Below are positions 42,701 to 55,200 of a stretch of DNA of 64,000 bases, in pieces. Made by a program: the position numbers and the translations under genes. Below the pieces are notes generated by a model, which was not told the DNA's origin, did not search any database, and saw nothing but the letters and a program-made list of their open reading frames with translations. Within the stretch, counting starts at the first letter, position 1, and each line of letters begins with the position of its first letter. This stretch comes from Strongylocentrotus droebachiensis (Eukaryota > Echinodermata > Echinoidea > Camarodonta > Strongylocentrotidae), in assembly GCA_035222895.1 (NCBI GenBank), contig JAVYIG010002375.1:124001-188000 (forward strand). Reading direction: 5' to 3'.

Positions 42701-45700
42701 CTAGGGTTCCGAGTGACGTACATGTTTGCGGTTATGGTAGAAGTGATGTACTGAGGAAGCTTGAGCGAGGGAGTAGTGCCTTAGGAAGGTCGGTGACCTG
42801 TAACGCATAGCCTAAAATATCAACACGTGGTTTGCGTGTTAGACAGGCATGAACAACCGTGGTGTCAAGTTCATACCCATACATACCTGTATAGTGGAAC
42901 CCTCATAATCACTACCCGGCCAATAAGTGGGACTGTTGCCAATATTGGGACAAATCCAACAGAAATATTTTCTTCTGGAAAAGAGACTGGACCCACCAGG
43001 AAAGCCTTGCAAAGCAGAAGTCGTTTTCTCATGTACTAATGTTAAAAAGAAATGTTTGGCTTAATGGTATTAGATCAACAGCCTTTGATATTTTCTTATA
43101 TCAATGAGTATTTTACTCAATTTTGTATATGTTTTAAAACTCTATCAGGTATAAGCTTAATTTAAACATTGTGATTATGTCATGTTAAGGCTTGTAATTT
43201 CTAAAGTTTTTAACTTACGTGAATTGATGGTGATATATGAGAAGACAGGGTCATCTTTCCAAGGAACTCAAATAATCACTTCAGTCTGGTGAAATAGCTA
43301 TTTGCATCCCCTCCCTTTCCCCCCTCTTTCTCCCCTTTCCCTCTTGCTTTGTATTTCTATACCTTGACGACTCTCCTTCATCTTTTTCTCTTTCTTTTCT
43401 TTCCCCCTCCCCCTCCCCTTCCCCTCCTCCTCTTGCCACATTGTCTATTTTACATACAGTATAATTTTACCCTCTTCTCTCATAATCTGCTTGTGATTAC
43501 ATTTCTCTCAGAAGATGTCTGAACTCTCAATCTGGACCTCAAATGTCTCAGCCTGTGATATTTTACTACTCCTATAACTGTCAGCAATATAAATGAAATC
43601 ATCATCTCTGTGGTTCACTTACCCCTATGTCAATGACCCATGTATACCTCATCCCTATAATTACCTCATCCCTATAATTACCTCCATGTTCTTAACTAGG
43701 AACTGAGCAAAGATAGTCAGAAGTTGGGCCTGTCATCCCATATGGCTGCGGAAGTATCTTTCTCTCTCAGGACCAATTAAGTCAGTCTTTCTGGTTTAAT
43801 GCAGCATTCACACTGGATCCAAGATCCTAGTTCTGCTTGCGAGGTCGGCTTTGAAGGCGGGGACTAAATTTGTCCAATATTTTAGTGTCTGTACAGGATG
43901 AACCCAAGTGACTGGGCAACATGTAGTTAAATCCATCTTCTGGCCTTTGAAAGAGCACTTCATGGTACAAACATGACTAATAGGTTATTGAAGCTTTGAT
44001 TGCATGGTTTTCAAGCTTATTTATTTGAGAGCATTTTGCATCATAAACCAATTGGAAGGCTACATAATTATAAAGTAGAGTTTGGCCATGGATCCCTTGA
44101 TAGATCATCTACATCTATCACCCTGTGGTTCAGTCAGTCCTCAAAATACACTGAGGAGTAAGGAGATTTCCTTCAGGAGTTACCATACATAAAGCCCTCC
44201 AATTACTCCCCTCATATATCATCGTCTTCATGAAGTGCAAGACGTAAAATCTGGTATTGCTGATTTCATTTTTTGTTGCCCATTTGTTCAGGCTTTGCAA
44301 ACATGTGAGGCATTGTGTTCCCCTGCTTCTCTTTCCAGCAATCTTCCCTGTTAGTATATTTTTCTGAGATGATCCTTTCTGTATATCATGTGATCAAAAA
44401 ATTGCATTTGCCGCTTTCTTATTGTGTTGATGACTGATCATTTTACTTTTGCTTTTTTGAACTCTTCTTCATTTGTTGTCTTTTCTGTCCATGATGTATT
44501 CATAATCTTTCTCAAGGGCCATATATGTAAAGGAGAATTGCTACTTTAGAATTGAACAGAGCTGTTATTAGAGGAAATAATTTGTTTGACGGTTCTGTCG
44601 AGTGTGAACAAGGTTTGCGAGTTCAGAACCATACTCGTCATATTTGGCCTAGATATAAGTTGGTTGAGACAATAAAGATTGAGAGGTTTCGTCTAATCAA
44701 TATGGTGGGAAATCCCCATGCCCCTGAAGATTAATCAAGTCACAGTTTTGACATCCTGAGGTCTTCAGCCCCTCCCTCATCCGCTTTTCTTGACATCTTT
44801 ATTCATGCATAGAAACCATTGAAAAGGGAGAAGAGAGCCTTTATTTTTTAAACTACAAGTGGACCCTCTGCAGTTATAACATGCATCATACTTAATCAAT
44901 TTCCTCTTGCATCGTATATCTCACAAAATAATGACCCTTTTGCTTTTAAGAATTATTTATAATGTGAATATTTGTCAAAGATTTCTGTGAAGAGCTTGTC
45001 CAGAAGAGTAGTCTATGTTTCTTTTCCCCCATCTAACTCTGTAGACATATTTGGTTGTAGTTTAATCTGCCTTTGGAGTTATTAAAAGATGAATGTTGAT
45101 AAGAGGGTTTATGTAGCTGTTGCATTTCTAATCATCTTTGTCCAATATTGATCTCTGGATTATTTGCAGATTTGAAGAAACGGTTTGGTCACCATCAATT
45201 GATGCAGAAGTGTGGCTGGATGATCCTCTAGTTCTATAACCCTACAACCCTTGTTAACGTAGTGGTTGCTTTTCTAAACATCTCTGTCCAATATTTATCT
45301 CTGCAGGTGTGAAGAAAAGAGCACTCAGACGATTTGGTCACCATCAATTGATGCAGAAGTGTGGCTGGATGATCCTCTAAGTCTACAACCCTGGATGGAA
45401 ACACAGGAGATTGTTGATCTTGGTCCCATCGGGATTCAAGCCAGGTGAGGAATTAGTTTGCTTGTTACAGAGGAGTAATCATGGGGGAATATCTCCATCT
45501 ACTATTTTGTAGAGTTTGAAAAAGAAATGTGAAACATTTTATGCTTACGTTGTTTCTTAAAGCAGTTTATCTTGTCATCAGATCAATAGCCTTGATTATA
45601 CAACCTTGATGGTACATGTAGGACAGGAGATGGTGGATACTGGACACTTATACCCAAACCATTATTACTGTGTACCTAAGAGTCTAGTAAGCTCCATTTA

Positions 45701-48700
45701 GATTTTCTTTAAAAAAATATATATATACAAAATACTTGTCTAATACCTGTAGTGTGGTTACTCTGATGAATACTCCATAGCATCACCCATCACTGATGAG
45801 AACAAATACAAAAAGCCAACCAAACTTCCCTTTATGACAAGCCTTTATAAATGCTTCATGTTTACAGTATAAATCTCATCTATCTGGAAAGAGTACATGT
45901 CTTTTCTTGAGCAGTCTCTCAAAACATGTTTGCAATTGATTCCTCAACCTAATCATCTCTCCTGTCTAGGTTTGGTTGGTATGTCTCTACTGCTCTGGTG
46001 ACAACCCTCTACAGTGTGGACGGCTTGATCGTTGACCACTGGAGAGTCCTGCAGAACTCACAGATGACCGCCTACCTGACCATCTCCACCAACGAGATCG
46101 AGATGCTGACCACTGAGTCGGCGGCTACGGCCATGTTCAAGGGTCAGAGGTACTGCGACAGGCCAGAGTGCACCAACGGTGTCTACTATCCACCATGGTG
46201 CACTCAGAATAACTCACAGTGTGTCATCCTGTTGGCTGATTATCCAGGTACAGTATGATCTCCTATCTAGTACTATTATGTTCTTTAGATCATAGTATTC
46301 CTACAACTACCTCCGGGATTGCTACTTCACAGATGATAATCTCCCTTGGAAAAATAAAATCTGTACATGTGGTACAGATTACATTCCATGTAACTAACAT
46401 CCAGACATATGCCCCTTCCCAGATAATTTTCGTAGGGGGTAATATTCCAGGTGAAAGTTGTTCAGATAAAATTTAGGAGCTGTGTAGTCGGAGGTTCCAG
46501 ACAGGTTAGTCAAGGGGTAGGTGTCCAAGCGATAAAGGTACTAGTGGATCATCATTAAGGCAGTAGCAGTGTAGTTCGATTTTATCCTAGATGATAGTAA
46601 ATGTAGGGAGGGGGAGGGGCATTGCAGGATCTGAACTAAGATGTAGACTTAGGATAACATTCAAATTTTCTGATGATAAAGAACACATATTCTGTACATT
46701 GTGGAATAGGGAACTATGTGATTCAATGTCATGTATACTTCTAGAGAAAATGCCTGTCAGAAGAAGTATCTTTTACAGTATATTTTGAACTTTTAAAAAG
46801 AGTGATTCTAGTAATAATGTTGCCCATATCTATAGCCATGTAGTCAACCCTGTTAGTAGCATTATGTGAGAAATTAATTGTTATCATTCTTATTTGTTAA
46901 TGCAGAAATCCTAAGCAAGCATGTGAGCTTTATCTTGATTCATTCCTTATATAAATATTTGCTTCTCTTGGCTTCCAAAAAAATGTCTCACAACTCCTTT
47001 GCCTCATACCACATTTTAAAAATAACTTTCAGTTCTTTGCAGCAGCTTAATTGACATCAGGGATGGATGGAAGAAAAGAAAATCAGGAAGGAATTTATGC
47101 AAACACAAACCAGCTTTGCCTGTAATTCAATATCCTCTATTGGTTCTTTGCTACTTCTTATCCTAAGAAGTTAAAGCACTGACATCACTTACCCTTGACC
47201 ATGTATTAGGAAAGCCTAGCTTTATCAATCAATTATGATAAATTACTAAGTAGTTAGTATTCTGCAGGCTTAAGTACGTCATGAAACAGGTGCCTGGTAA
47301 TGGTATAATGATTTCTATGTGCTCACTTTTGCTGAAAAATCACTTAATGTGTAATCCATTCCATTTGTCAGCATGCCAAAAAGGGGTCAAACTCCAATTA
47401 TTGCAATATGATGAAAATAAATTTAGACCTTGCTCGTAAATGTTCTAAAACTGCTTACTAGCAGAATTTTATTATCATTTCACCATAAGTAATGTATACA
47501 TTGGAAACAGAACATATATTTTATTGAAATAGAATGGGGAGCCACTTTTAACTATTAAGATGTTCAATCAATAGGATGATAGGATCCCTATAAGTTCAAG
47601 AATATACCTCTAATCTATCATACCTAACATCAAAGAACTTAAAAGTTGGTTCACTTGATATAATGAATATAAAGGTTGATTGATTGATTGAATTTATCCA
47701 ATCACAGTAAAATTCACGACAGCTTATAAAACAGATTGCTTTTCAGCAAGTCCTTGTTTATACAAACATAATAACTCATAAAGACACCAAATTGAATATA
47801 AATACACAGGAAAACACTTAAAGATGACTTATATTATAACTAAGTGAAGATCGAGATAAAGCCAATTTAAATACATTACAAACATGAACATATATGAAAG
47901 GTATGAATTACACCTTAAATAACCTCTATTTCATAGTAATTCAACAAGAAGTACCTTCCCTCCAAGGTTGTAGTGATTCTTGAAGATAAAGCCGTATATC
48001 TTACCTGCAATCTGACTGCTTGATATAGTGGAGATATAGCTATGAAGTATACCTTATATAGCCTATATTTCATTGTAATTTATCAAGAAGTGCCCTCCCT
48101 CTTAGTCACTATTGATTATTTGAAGATATATCTCTGTCTATCTTATCCAAAATCATCACTGACTGCTTGATATAATAGAGATATAGCTATGATTATACTT
48201 TTTATTACCTATATTCATTTTAATCTTTACAAGAAGTGCCTTCCGTTTCAGGCAGTAGTGATGATTTGAAGATATATCTCTGTCTATCTTACCCAGAATC
48301 AGAACTGACTGCTAAAATATAATGGATATATAGCTAAGAATTATGATTCAAAAAGTTCTTTCCCTTTAAGGCAGTATTGATTATTTGAAGATAACCCTCT
48401 ATCTATCTTACCCCAAATCAGCAGAGATTGCTTAATAAAATGGACATTCCATTGTAATTCAACAAGAAGTACATTTCCTCTAATTCAGTATTGATTATTT
48501 AAAGATATAACTCTATCTATCTTACCCAAAATCAGCAGTGATTGCTTGATAAAACAGATATTCCATTGTAATTCAACAAGAAGAACTTTTCCTCTAATTC
48601 AGTATTGATTATTTGAAGATAACCCTCTATCTATCCTACCCCAAATCAGCAGAGATTGCTTAATAAAATGGACATTCCATTGTAATTCAACAAGAAGTAC

Positions 48701-49179
48701 ATTTCCTCTAATTCAGTATTGATTATTTAAAGATATAACTCTATCTATCTTACCCAAAATCAGCAGTGATTGCTTGATAAAACAGATATTCCATTGTAAT
48801 TCAACAAGAAGAACTTTTCCTCTAATTCAGTATTGATTATTTGAAGATAACCCTCTATCTATCTTACCCAAAATCAGCAGTGATTGTTTGATATAACGGA
48901 TATTCAATTGTAATTCAACAAGAAGTGCCTTCCCTATATTTTATGGTACATATGTAGTACTGATTATTTGAAGATATAACTCTATCTATCTTACATCAAA
49001 TCAGCATTGAGTGAGAGGGTCGGTTCACTCAGCATTGTTTTTGATGATGGGAGGTTGAGAGAGAAAAGGGAAAATCAAATTAGGAAAGGAGGAAGCAATC
49101 GTAGAGTGTGGAAGGAACCACAGCAAGCCTGCTGCTTCCACCCAATCTGACATAGTTGCGTAAAAAAGGGAGAAAAAGC

Positions 49180-49235
<56 letters not shown>

Positions 49236-52200
49236 GAACATACGTCAAACTTTAGCTTGATGTATGTGTCAGTGCTCCACTACTTTAAGTCTCCTTGCTT
49301 TCATGCCTATTATGTTTAATTGTATTAACTGAAATATTAGTCATCTTTAGCAGTTCGTTTTAAAACATTGGACCTCTACTCCAGTCAAATTGCAGGGAAT
49401 ATTGGTGAATCAATGCTTGTTTTATTGCCGATAGTTAGATTTATAAAGTGGGTTTAATTATGTGAAGTATCTGACATTTTTGCTTTGGGCTAAACTAGAA
49501 AGGAAATTTAATCAGGAGGAAAGGAAAGGATTATATGGAAAAGGGGTCAGTCAATACAAGCAGAAAGCTTCCTGAAAGAAGGGAGTGCAAAAGGGAAAAA
49601 GTAAAGAGAAGGAAAAGAGAAAATATTTTTTCCAAACTTATCTAGAATATTGTATAATTATATCATTTGTATTGATAAGACTTGCTTGTTGAAAACATTT
49701 GAATTTAGTGAAACAGAATTAGTTTGAATGATACAAATTATTTACACCTACAGTTTAATAATACAGGTTGAAGGTTTTATTCTGAATCTACATTGATTCA
49801 AACCTTTTTTCCTTTCACTTTTAAAGTAGCTCTTCCTGCTATATGTATGGTACCGATAAGTCTTACAAGGTAATGGTAGAACAAATCTATTACCCGAAGG
49901 CCCTTGTCTGCTCGCTTGTTCTCAGATATAGGTTATATCTTTCAAGATCCTTGGCTTTACTTACTGAGCAAAAGTACATTTTTATAAAGTTTAGGCAGGG
50001 CCAGAACTGATCAAACCTTATACGTGTGTAAAATAAATTCTAAATGTAGGTTTTAAAAGTTAGAGGCCATCACTGTTATCTGTTGCTGCTGTTCTTATTC
50101 ATGTCCCAATAGAATCCAACTTTGACAAGCTGACCGACCAGATCCAGAGCCTAGGCCTGATGGTGGGTGTGGCCTGGATTGGTCCGAACCTCAAGTCTAC
50201 GGTCCAGCAGAGACAAGAGAAGAACCAGCCCACCCTGTTCTTTGGCTGGACTCCTGATGACCTGACGTCATCAGGTGCATTTAGCCGGGTCGCCTTCCCG
50301 TCATGCCAAGAAAATGCAGCAGGTAAGAAAATAAGACACCCCTTGTTATATACACCTATGAACTTCTATTAAACCGGAGCCATATCCCTTTGTTAGTGAT
50401 TGTGCTCATATATTACTGGAAATACAGTTAACAACAAAGTTGTTCATACCCTTACAAAGTTTCATAATTTTCAAAGTACCGGTATGTGAAAAATCGAATT
50501 GTCCTGATTATGTTTCTTGATAATGTGCCATATTAAAACAACAAAGGCCCTAATTCAACCAGTCCACCTTTCATTTTTGAGTTAGGAAAAACACCCCAAA
50601 ACATGAAATTTACAATGGGTATAAATAATTTAGTCAACTGTACATGTATGAAACTTATCAATAAGTTAGAACTTTAATAATGGCATACATTTGGAGATTC
50701 TCGAAAGGTCAGTTGCCCCAAAGCTGATTATAGGTGAAGTATTTTACTCATCATTAATTAGAAGTATAACAATATATGTATTGTAATACTTTATACATTT
50801 TTTCATTACATGGAGAGAGATATATAATTTTCAAACATGGTGTAAGGAGATTACTTAAAGCCCATCTGTACTTGTTTGGCTAGGAGGGAATAGACCACCC
50901 AGGAAGGTCACTGACTGGTGGCTATCTCATCAACTCAGCTCTCAATTAACATAAGAAAAAGAGGATAATGGGGGGACCAATGGTCACCAATGAGGCATTG
51001 TTTTCTATATATAGGGAGAAAGTAGCTACAAGTAGTACAATGGGCCTTTAAATGAAAAGTTGAAGGGACTTTAATTTTCATGTGTTTATACTCAGAGCTG
51101 AGAAAATAAGTCAGTCAATTTTTCACACCCATTTTAGTCAATTTTTCAAAAATTTCATACACTAAAAATCCTAATGTCCCTAAATTGCCAATGGAATGAT
51201 ATATTCCAGGAGATAACCCTGCATCACTCGACTGTCTCCATGTAGTACCAGACGTAGATGGTGCCACTGGAGGCTGCGACTTCCCTTGGCAGAACGTCAA
51301 CAAGGTAGCATGGCGCCCTCTTGTGGTGGGAGCCCCTTACATATACGATCTTCTGAAGGATGTCACGTTCGCCAGCTCTAAGATGGAGGGTATCATGTAC
51401 AGCTATTACTTCAGTCGGCTCAACATGGCAGAGTTTGCCTGTGAGTGGGTGCAGAGAAACAGTGGCACATGGGAGCCTTGGATACCAAGTGGTAAGTCTA
51501 TTCCCATGTCCGTTTCAAGACCTTTGAAGACATCTACCTTCTCAGACGATTGCATGCCTACCAAACAAAGTAGATCTACATCCTAAGAACAGTTACATTT
51601 CTAAGACTAAACACTCCCTCCCCTTCCCCCTAACAGAGACTTTCAATTAGCCACAAGAACAAGTACCCTTAGACAAAGAAGTCTGTTTATACTGTTTACT
51701 CGGTTATTACTATTAGGGGTAGATTTTGGTATGGGAAGTAATTGTCTTTGGTTGTAGTTTTCCAAGAGCAGGAAGTAATAATTGTCCTCAGGGGTAATTG
51801 TTTAACGGATGATTGCTCAAAAAAATAATTGTATAGGGATTATTTTTTCTGGGAATTTTTAGCCTGTAGTTGGATGGTTGTCCTAAAAGTTAATAATTTA
51901 TAATTGTTTTAATTTATAACAGCAGTTCACCCGGTGTAATGTATAAAAGTGTTATAACTGATTATATTACAAATCAATATTGTAGACAATATTCATCATC
52001 TCTGTGAATTCTCTTTAAAACAGGATCTGCAGGAATCAAGAGAACCATTCTTCTAGGTGGGCTGTTTGAGACCCTCATCGACCCCACCTCACCAAACTCT
52101 GGTATCGAACCAGGAGCAAGGATGGCCATTGATGCAGTCAATGCTGATCTCAACATCCTTCCAAACTACAAGCTCACCTTGGCTTCCATGGAAACGGGAT

Positions 52201-55200
52201 GCAGTCCAGAGACATCTCTCCTCTCCTACTTCAAGTTTTATGAAGATCGTGGCCAATCACTTGCAGGTAATTTTCCATTCCATTCAAGGTTTGTATTGTA
52301 GGCCTACTTTTGTGTAAGTGTAGTTTCAAAGACTGGTTTCCATGGAAACGAGATGCAGTCTAGAGACATCTCTACTCGCTTACCTCAAACTTTATGAAGA
52401 TCGTGGCCAATTATTTGTAGGTAATTCCCCATTTCACTGCATAGTACTCTGTTTCAATATGATTTCAAGGAGTGGATCTCATGGAAACAGAATGCATTTC
52501 AGACGGCCCTCCACTATAGTATTCCAAGATTAATGATAATCATGGCCTGTCATGTGCAGGTAACTTTGTAACGAAGGAAAGGGGACTCTGCTATACTATC
52601 TGTCCAATGGCAATGTGTCCTGCTGTTATTACAGGATGAAGTCCAAAGACATCTCTTCTCTTGTACTTTATGAATATCAAGTTTTTATGAATATTGCAAT
52701 TATACTTGTAGGTAAGTTTTCAGGGTAGGACAGGTCGATCTTTAAAGGAGTATTTCTTCAATGTGTTCTTCAGAGACTGATTCTTATGTAAATGGCTTGC
52801 AGTCCCTAGGTTTGTATTTCACACCCATTATGTATTTCTAATTTTATAGAGATTGAAGGAAATCTCTTGCAGGTAATTGCCCAGAGTTTATCTCCATGAA
52901 CCAAGTTTGGGATTGTATAAACATCAAGCTCTTCATTGTGGTAACATATTATTTGTCATTTTATTGTGGTAGGTTTGGTTGGACCCATGTGTTCTTCAGA
53001 AGCAGAGGTTGTTGGTAGTGTCTCCCGGTTCCTCAACACGGTCGTAGTGAGCTACCAGTCTGATTCACCAAGCCTCTCCAACAAAGACCAGTACCCATAC
53101 TACTTCAGGACCTTCCCTGATACCACAGAACAATGGTGAGCTTTTTTAATGACATATATAGTCATAAATTGATGATTTGGTTTGATTTATATCAATTTGC
53201 TTTTATTTTCACAGGATGGGCCCAGCAGTAAATGGAATGGTCTTATTTTTTTATTATTGGTTTATTGTCGAAGAAGATATATACATAGAGGTAGAAATGT
53301 AATTTGCAGGCACAGACTTATTTTGACACTGAAACACTATTCCATAAAGCCTTGGGATTAGCCTAACTTTGTCAGATTTCTGGCTGTGTAGTACAGGGCC
53401 TTGACCATGCAGTCTAAATACGTTTTTAGTTCAGACACTCTGCTACATGTTACGACTGAAAATGCTTTATGATTGCAAAGAAGTCTAAATGCTCAGACTT
53501 ATACACGTATTGGAATGATTTAGGAGACTGTCAGATCAAACTATGTCTTTTCGGGGGAATGACAATACATTTTCTCTACTGGATATAGAATGTGATGATT
53601 GCAACAGTAATTCTTTGCAGATTCCAAGATATTTATAACCTTTCATTATGGTATAAAAGGCTCAGGAATGCATTTGAATAATTGGAAACTGCTCTCCTGC
53701 AATATCTTTGAACTCTTCGCTGTCTTTTGGGGGAAGAGATGACAATACAGTGAACATTTTCTCTACTGGGTACAAAATATGATTGTGAGATCAACTCTTT
53801 ACTGATTTCAAGATATTTTTACACATCATAAGGAATAAGAGCTCACAAGAATTAGCTTAAAAACATGAAGTATCCAGTTCTATATTGAGCTAATGACACA
53901 ATCAATTGCTGTGAGTAGAAACAGGCAATATAGAATTCGGAACAACTGAATTTTACCTCCCTTCTAACACTTGATACCACCATTTCTTCAAAACTCCTCT
54001 TCTTTTGGAGAAGGGATGACAATAAATTTTCTCTTCTGGGTATGAAATTTGATGAAGATTAATTCTCTACTGATTTCAAGTTATTTCTGACATACCATCA
54101 CGGAAGCTAAAGTTCATTATCGTTTGTTCCAGGATATTTTTTATGGATATCCTGTCGTGGGACACTGGTGTTAAATTCTGCTGAGTGAAATGACGATATT
54201 CATTTCCGGCTTCTCTAAATAAGTAAGAAGAGTCATCGGAGCTTGAAGGGGAAGTATGAAAGTAGAACTAGCCATGTCAAATCTTCTTCTTTTTTTTAAT
54301 GACAAAAAAGTTGTATTCCCCCAAGTTCATTCCCCAAGTATTGAAAAATCGTATTTCAACCTTGTGAATTTCTAGAATTTTTTTGCACCTTTAACATGTT
54401 CTTGAAGTGATTGATGAGAAGAATTTGGTTGCAAACTAAAAAATAAAACATGAGGAAACTTTGATCAATGATTGTTTTACCTGACTGCTAAAAAAGCATG
54501 TATATGCTTGTAAGGGGATCGACAGCATTGAATCCTCTCTGAGGGACTTAGTAATGAGGATTAATGTCTACCATAGGGCATGAATGCATTGACTTGGTTT
54601 TGAACCTGGGACCTCCAGGATATGAGACCACTGCTCTACCACTGAGCCATATCCAGCCTCCTCGGAGGCATATATTGTGCTCACATTCCTTGCTCTGCTG
54701 ATTACAAACATATATTGGACAGTCACTGATTTGGACACGCTCTTCTAGAGGAATCACATATCAGCCTGATAGGCTTAGAAGCAGGAGGCTGCTCCAGACT
54801 CTCAAACAGTGTCTTCTTCTTCTCCTTCCATTTTGAGTACATACCTCTTTACAGAGTATTATCGTACTATACTGGGGTGTGTGCAAGTAGACCACTACAC
54901 CTGGGTTTCCCCCTACTCTTATACGAATAGTGCAGTGGGTTCTTAACGTGCAAAGGTAGTGACTCTTCTCTACACGGGGCCTCCATTTGTCGTCCTATCC
55001 AAGGCTTCAGTCATCCGGCTGGGTTGGATTCGAACACAGGATCTTTGGTTCGACAGGCAGACGCTTTACCGACTGAGCCAACTCGCCTCCCTCTGGTTCA
55101 TAACCAAAAAGGCAGCATGCATCTGATATATTCAGACTCTACAAATACATCTCCATTATATACCTTTCAGCAGTATGTACTATCACTTGTATGATCTCTA

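Larger units (their letters stand above)
37147..45306 (+). other. Intron 2 (about 8.2 kb)
   Basis: Begins GTAAGT and ends CTCTGCAG. Holds a foldback, two decayed tandem arrays, a family E element and a broken copy of exon 3 (listed separately). In 37150-37890, 39900-41260 and 42200-45120 only a pyrimidine-rich stretch (43310-43440) and a short doubled phrase (CCTCATCCCTATAATTA, about 43647-43681) stand out. Confidence 0.8.
46248..50112 (+). other. Intron 4 (about 3.9 kb)
   Basis: Starts GTACAG, ends CCCAATAG. The first 1.4 kb shows nothing recognisable; short open frames near 46255-46788 are not protein-like. The rest holds a dispersed repeat, a tandem array and a TC microsatellite, listed separately; 49240-50110 is plain AT-rich sequence. 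Confidence 0.8.

Noticed and set aside
46255-46788. Two short frames after exon 4
   Set aside because: They begin past a good donor and show no protein-like composition.
52342-52533. Used alternative exon 7b
   Set aside because: Frame matches exon 7, but no acceptor of the needed phase precedes it and decayed sister copies follow; kept as a pseudo-exon.
55020-55092. tRNA gene on the minus strand
   Set aside because: Same reason: no acceptor stem, continuous with a SINE body that also occurs at 11605.
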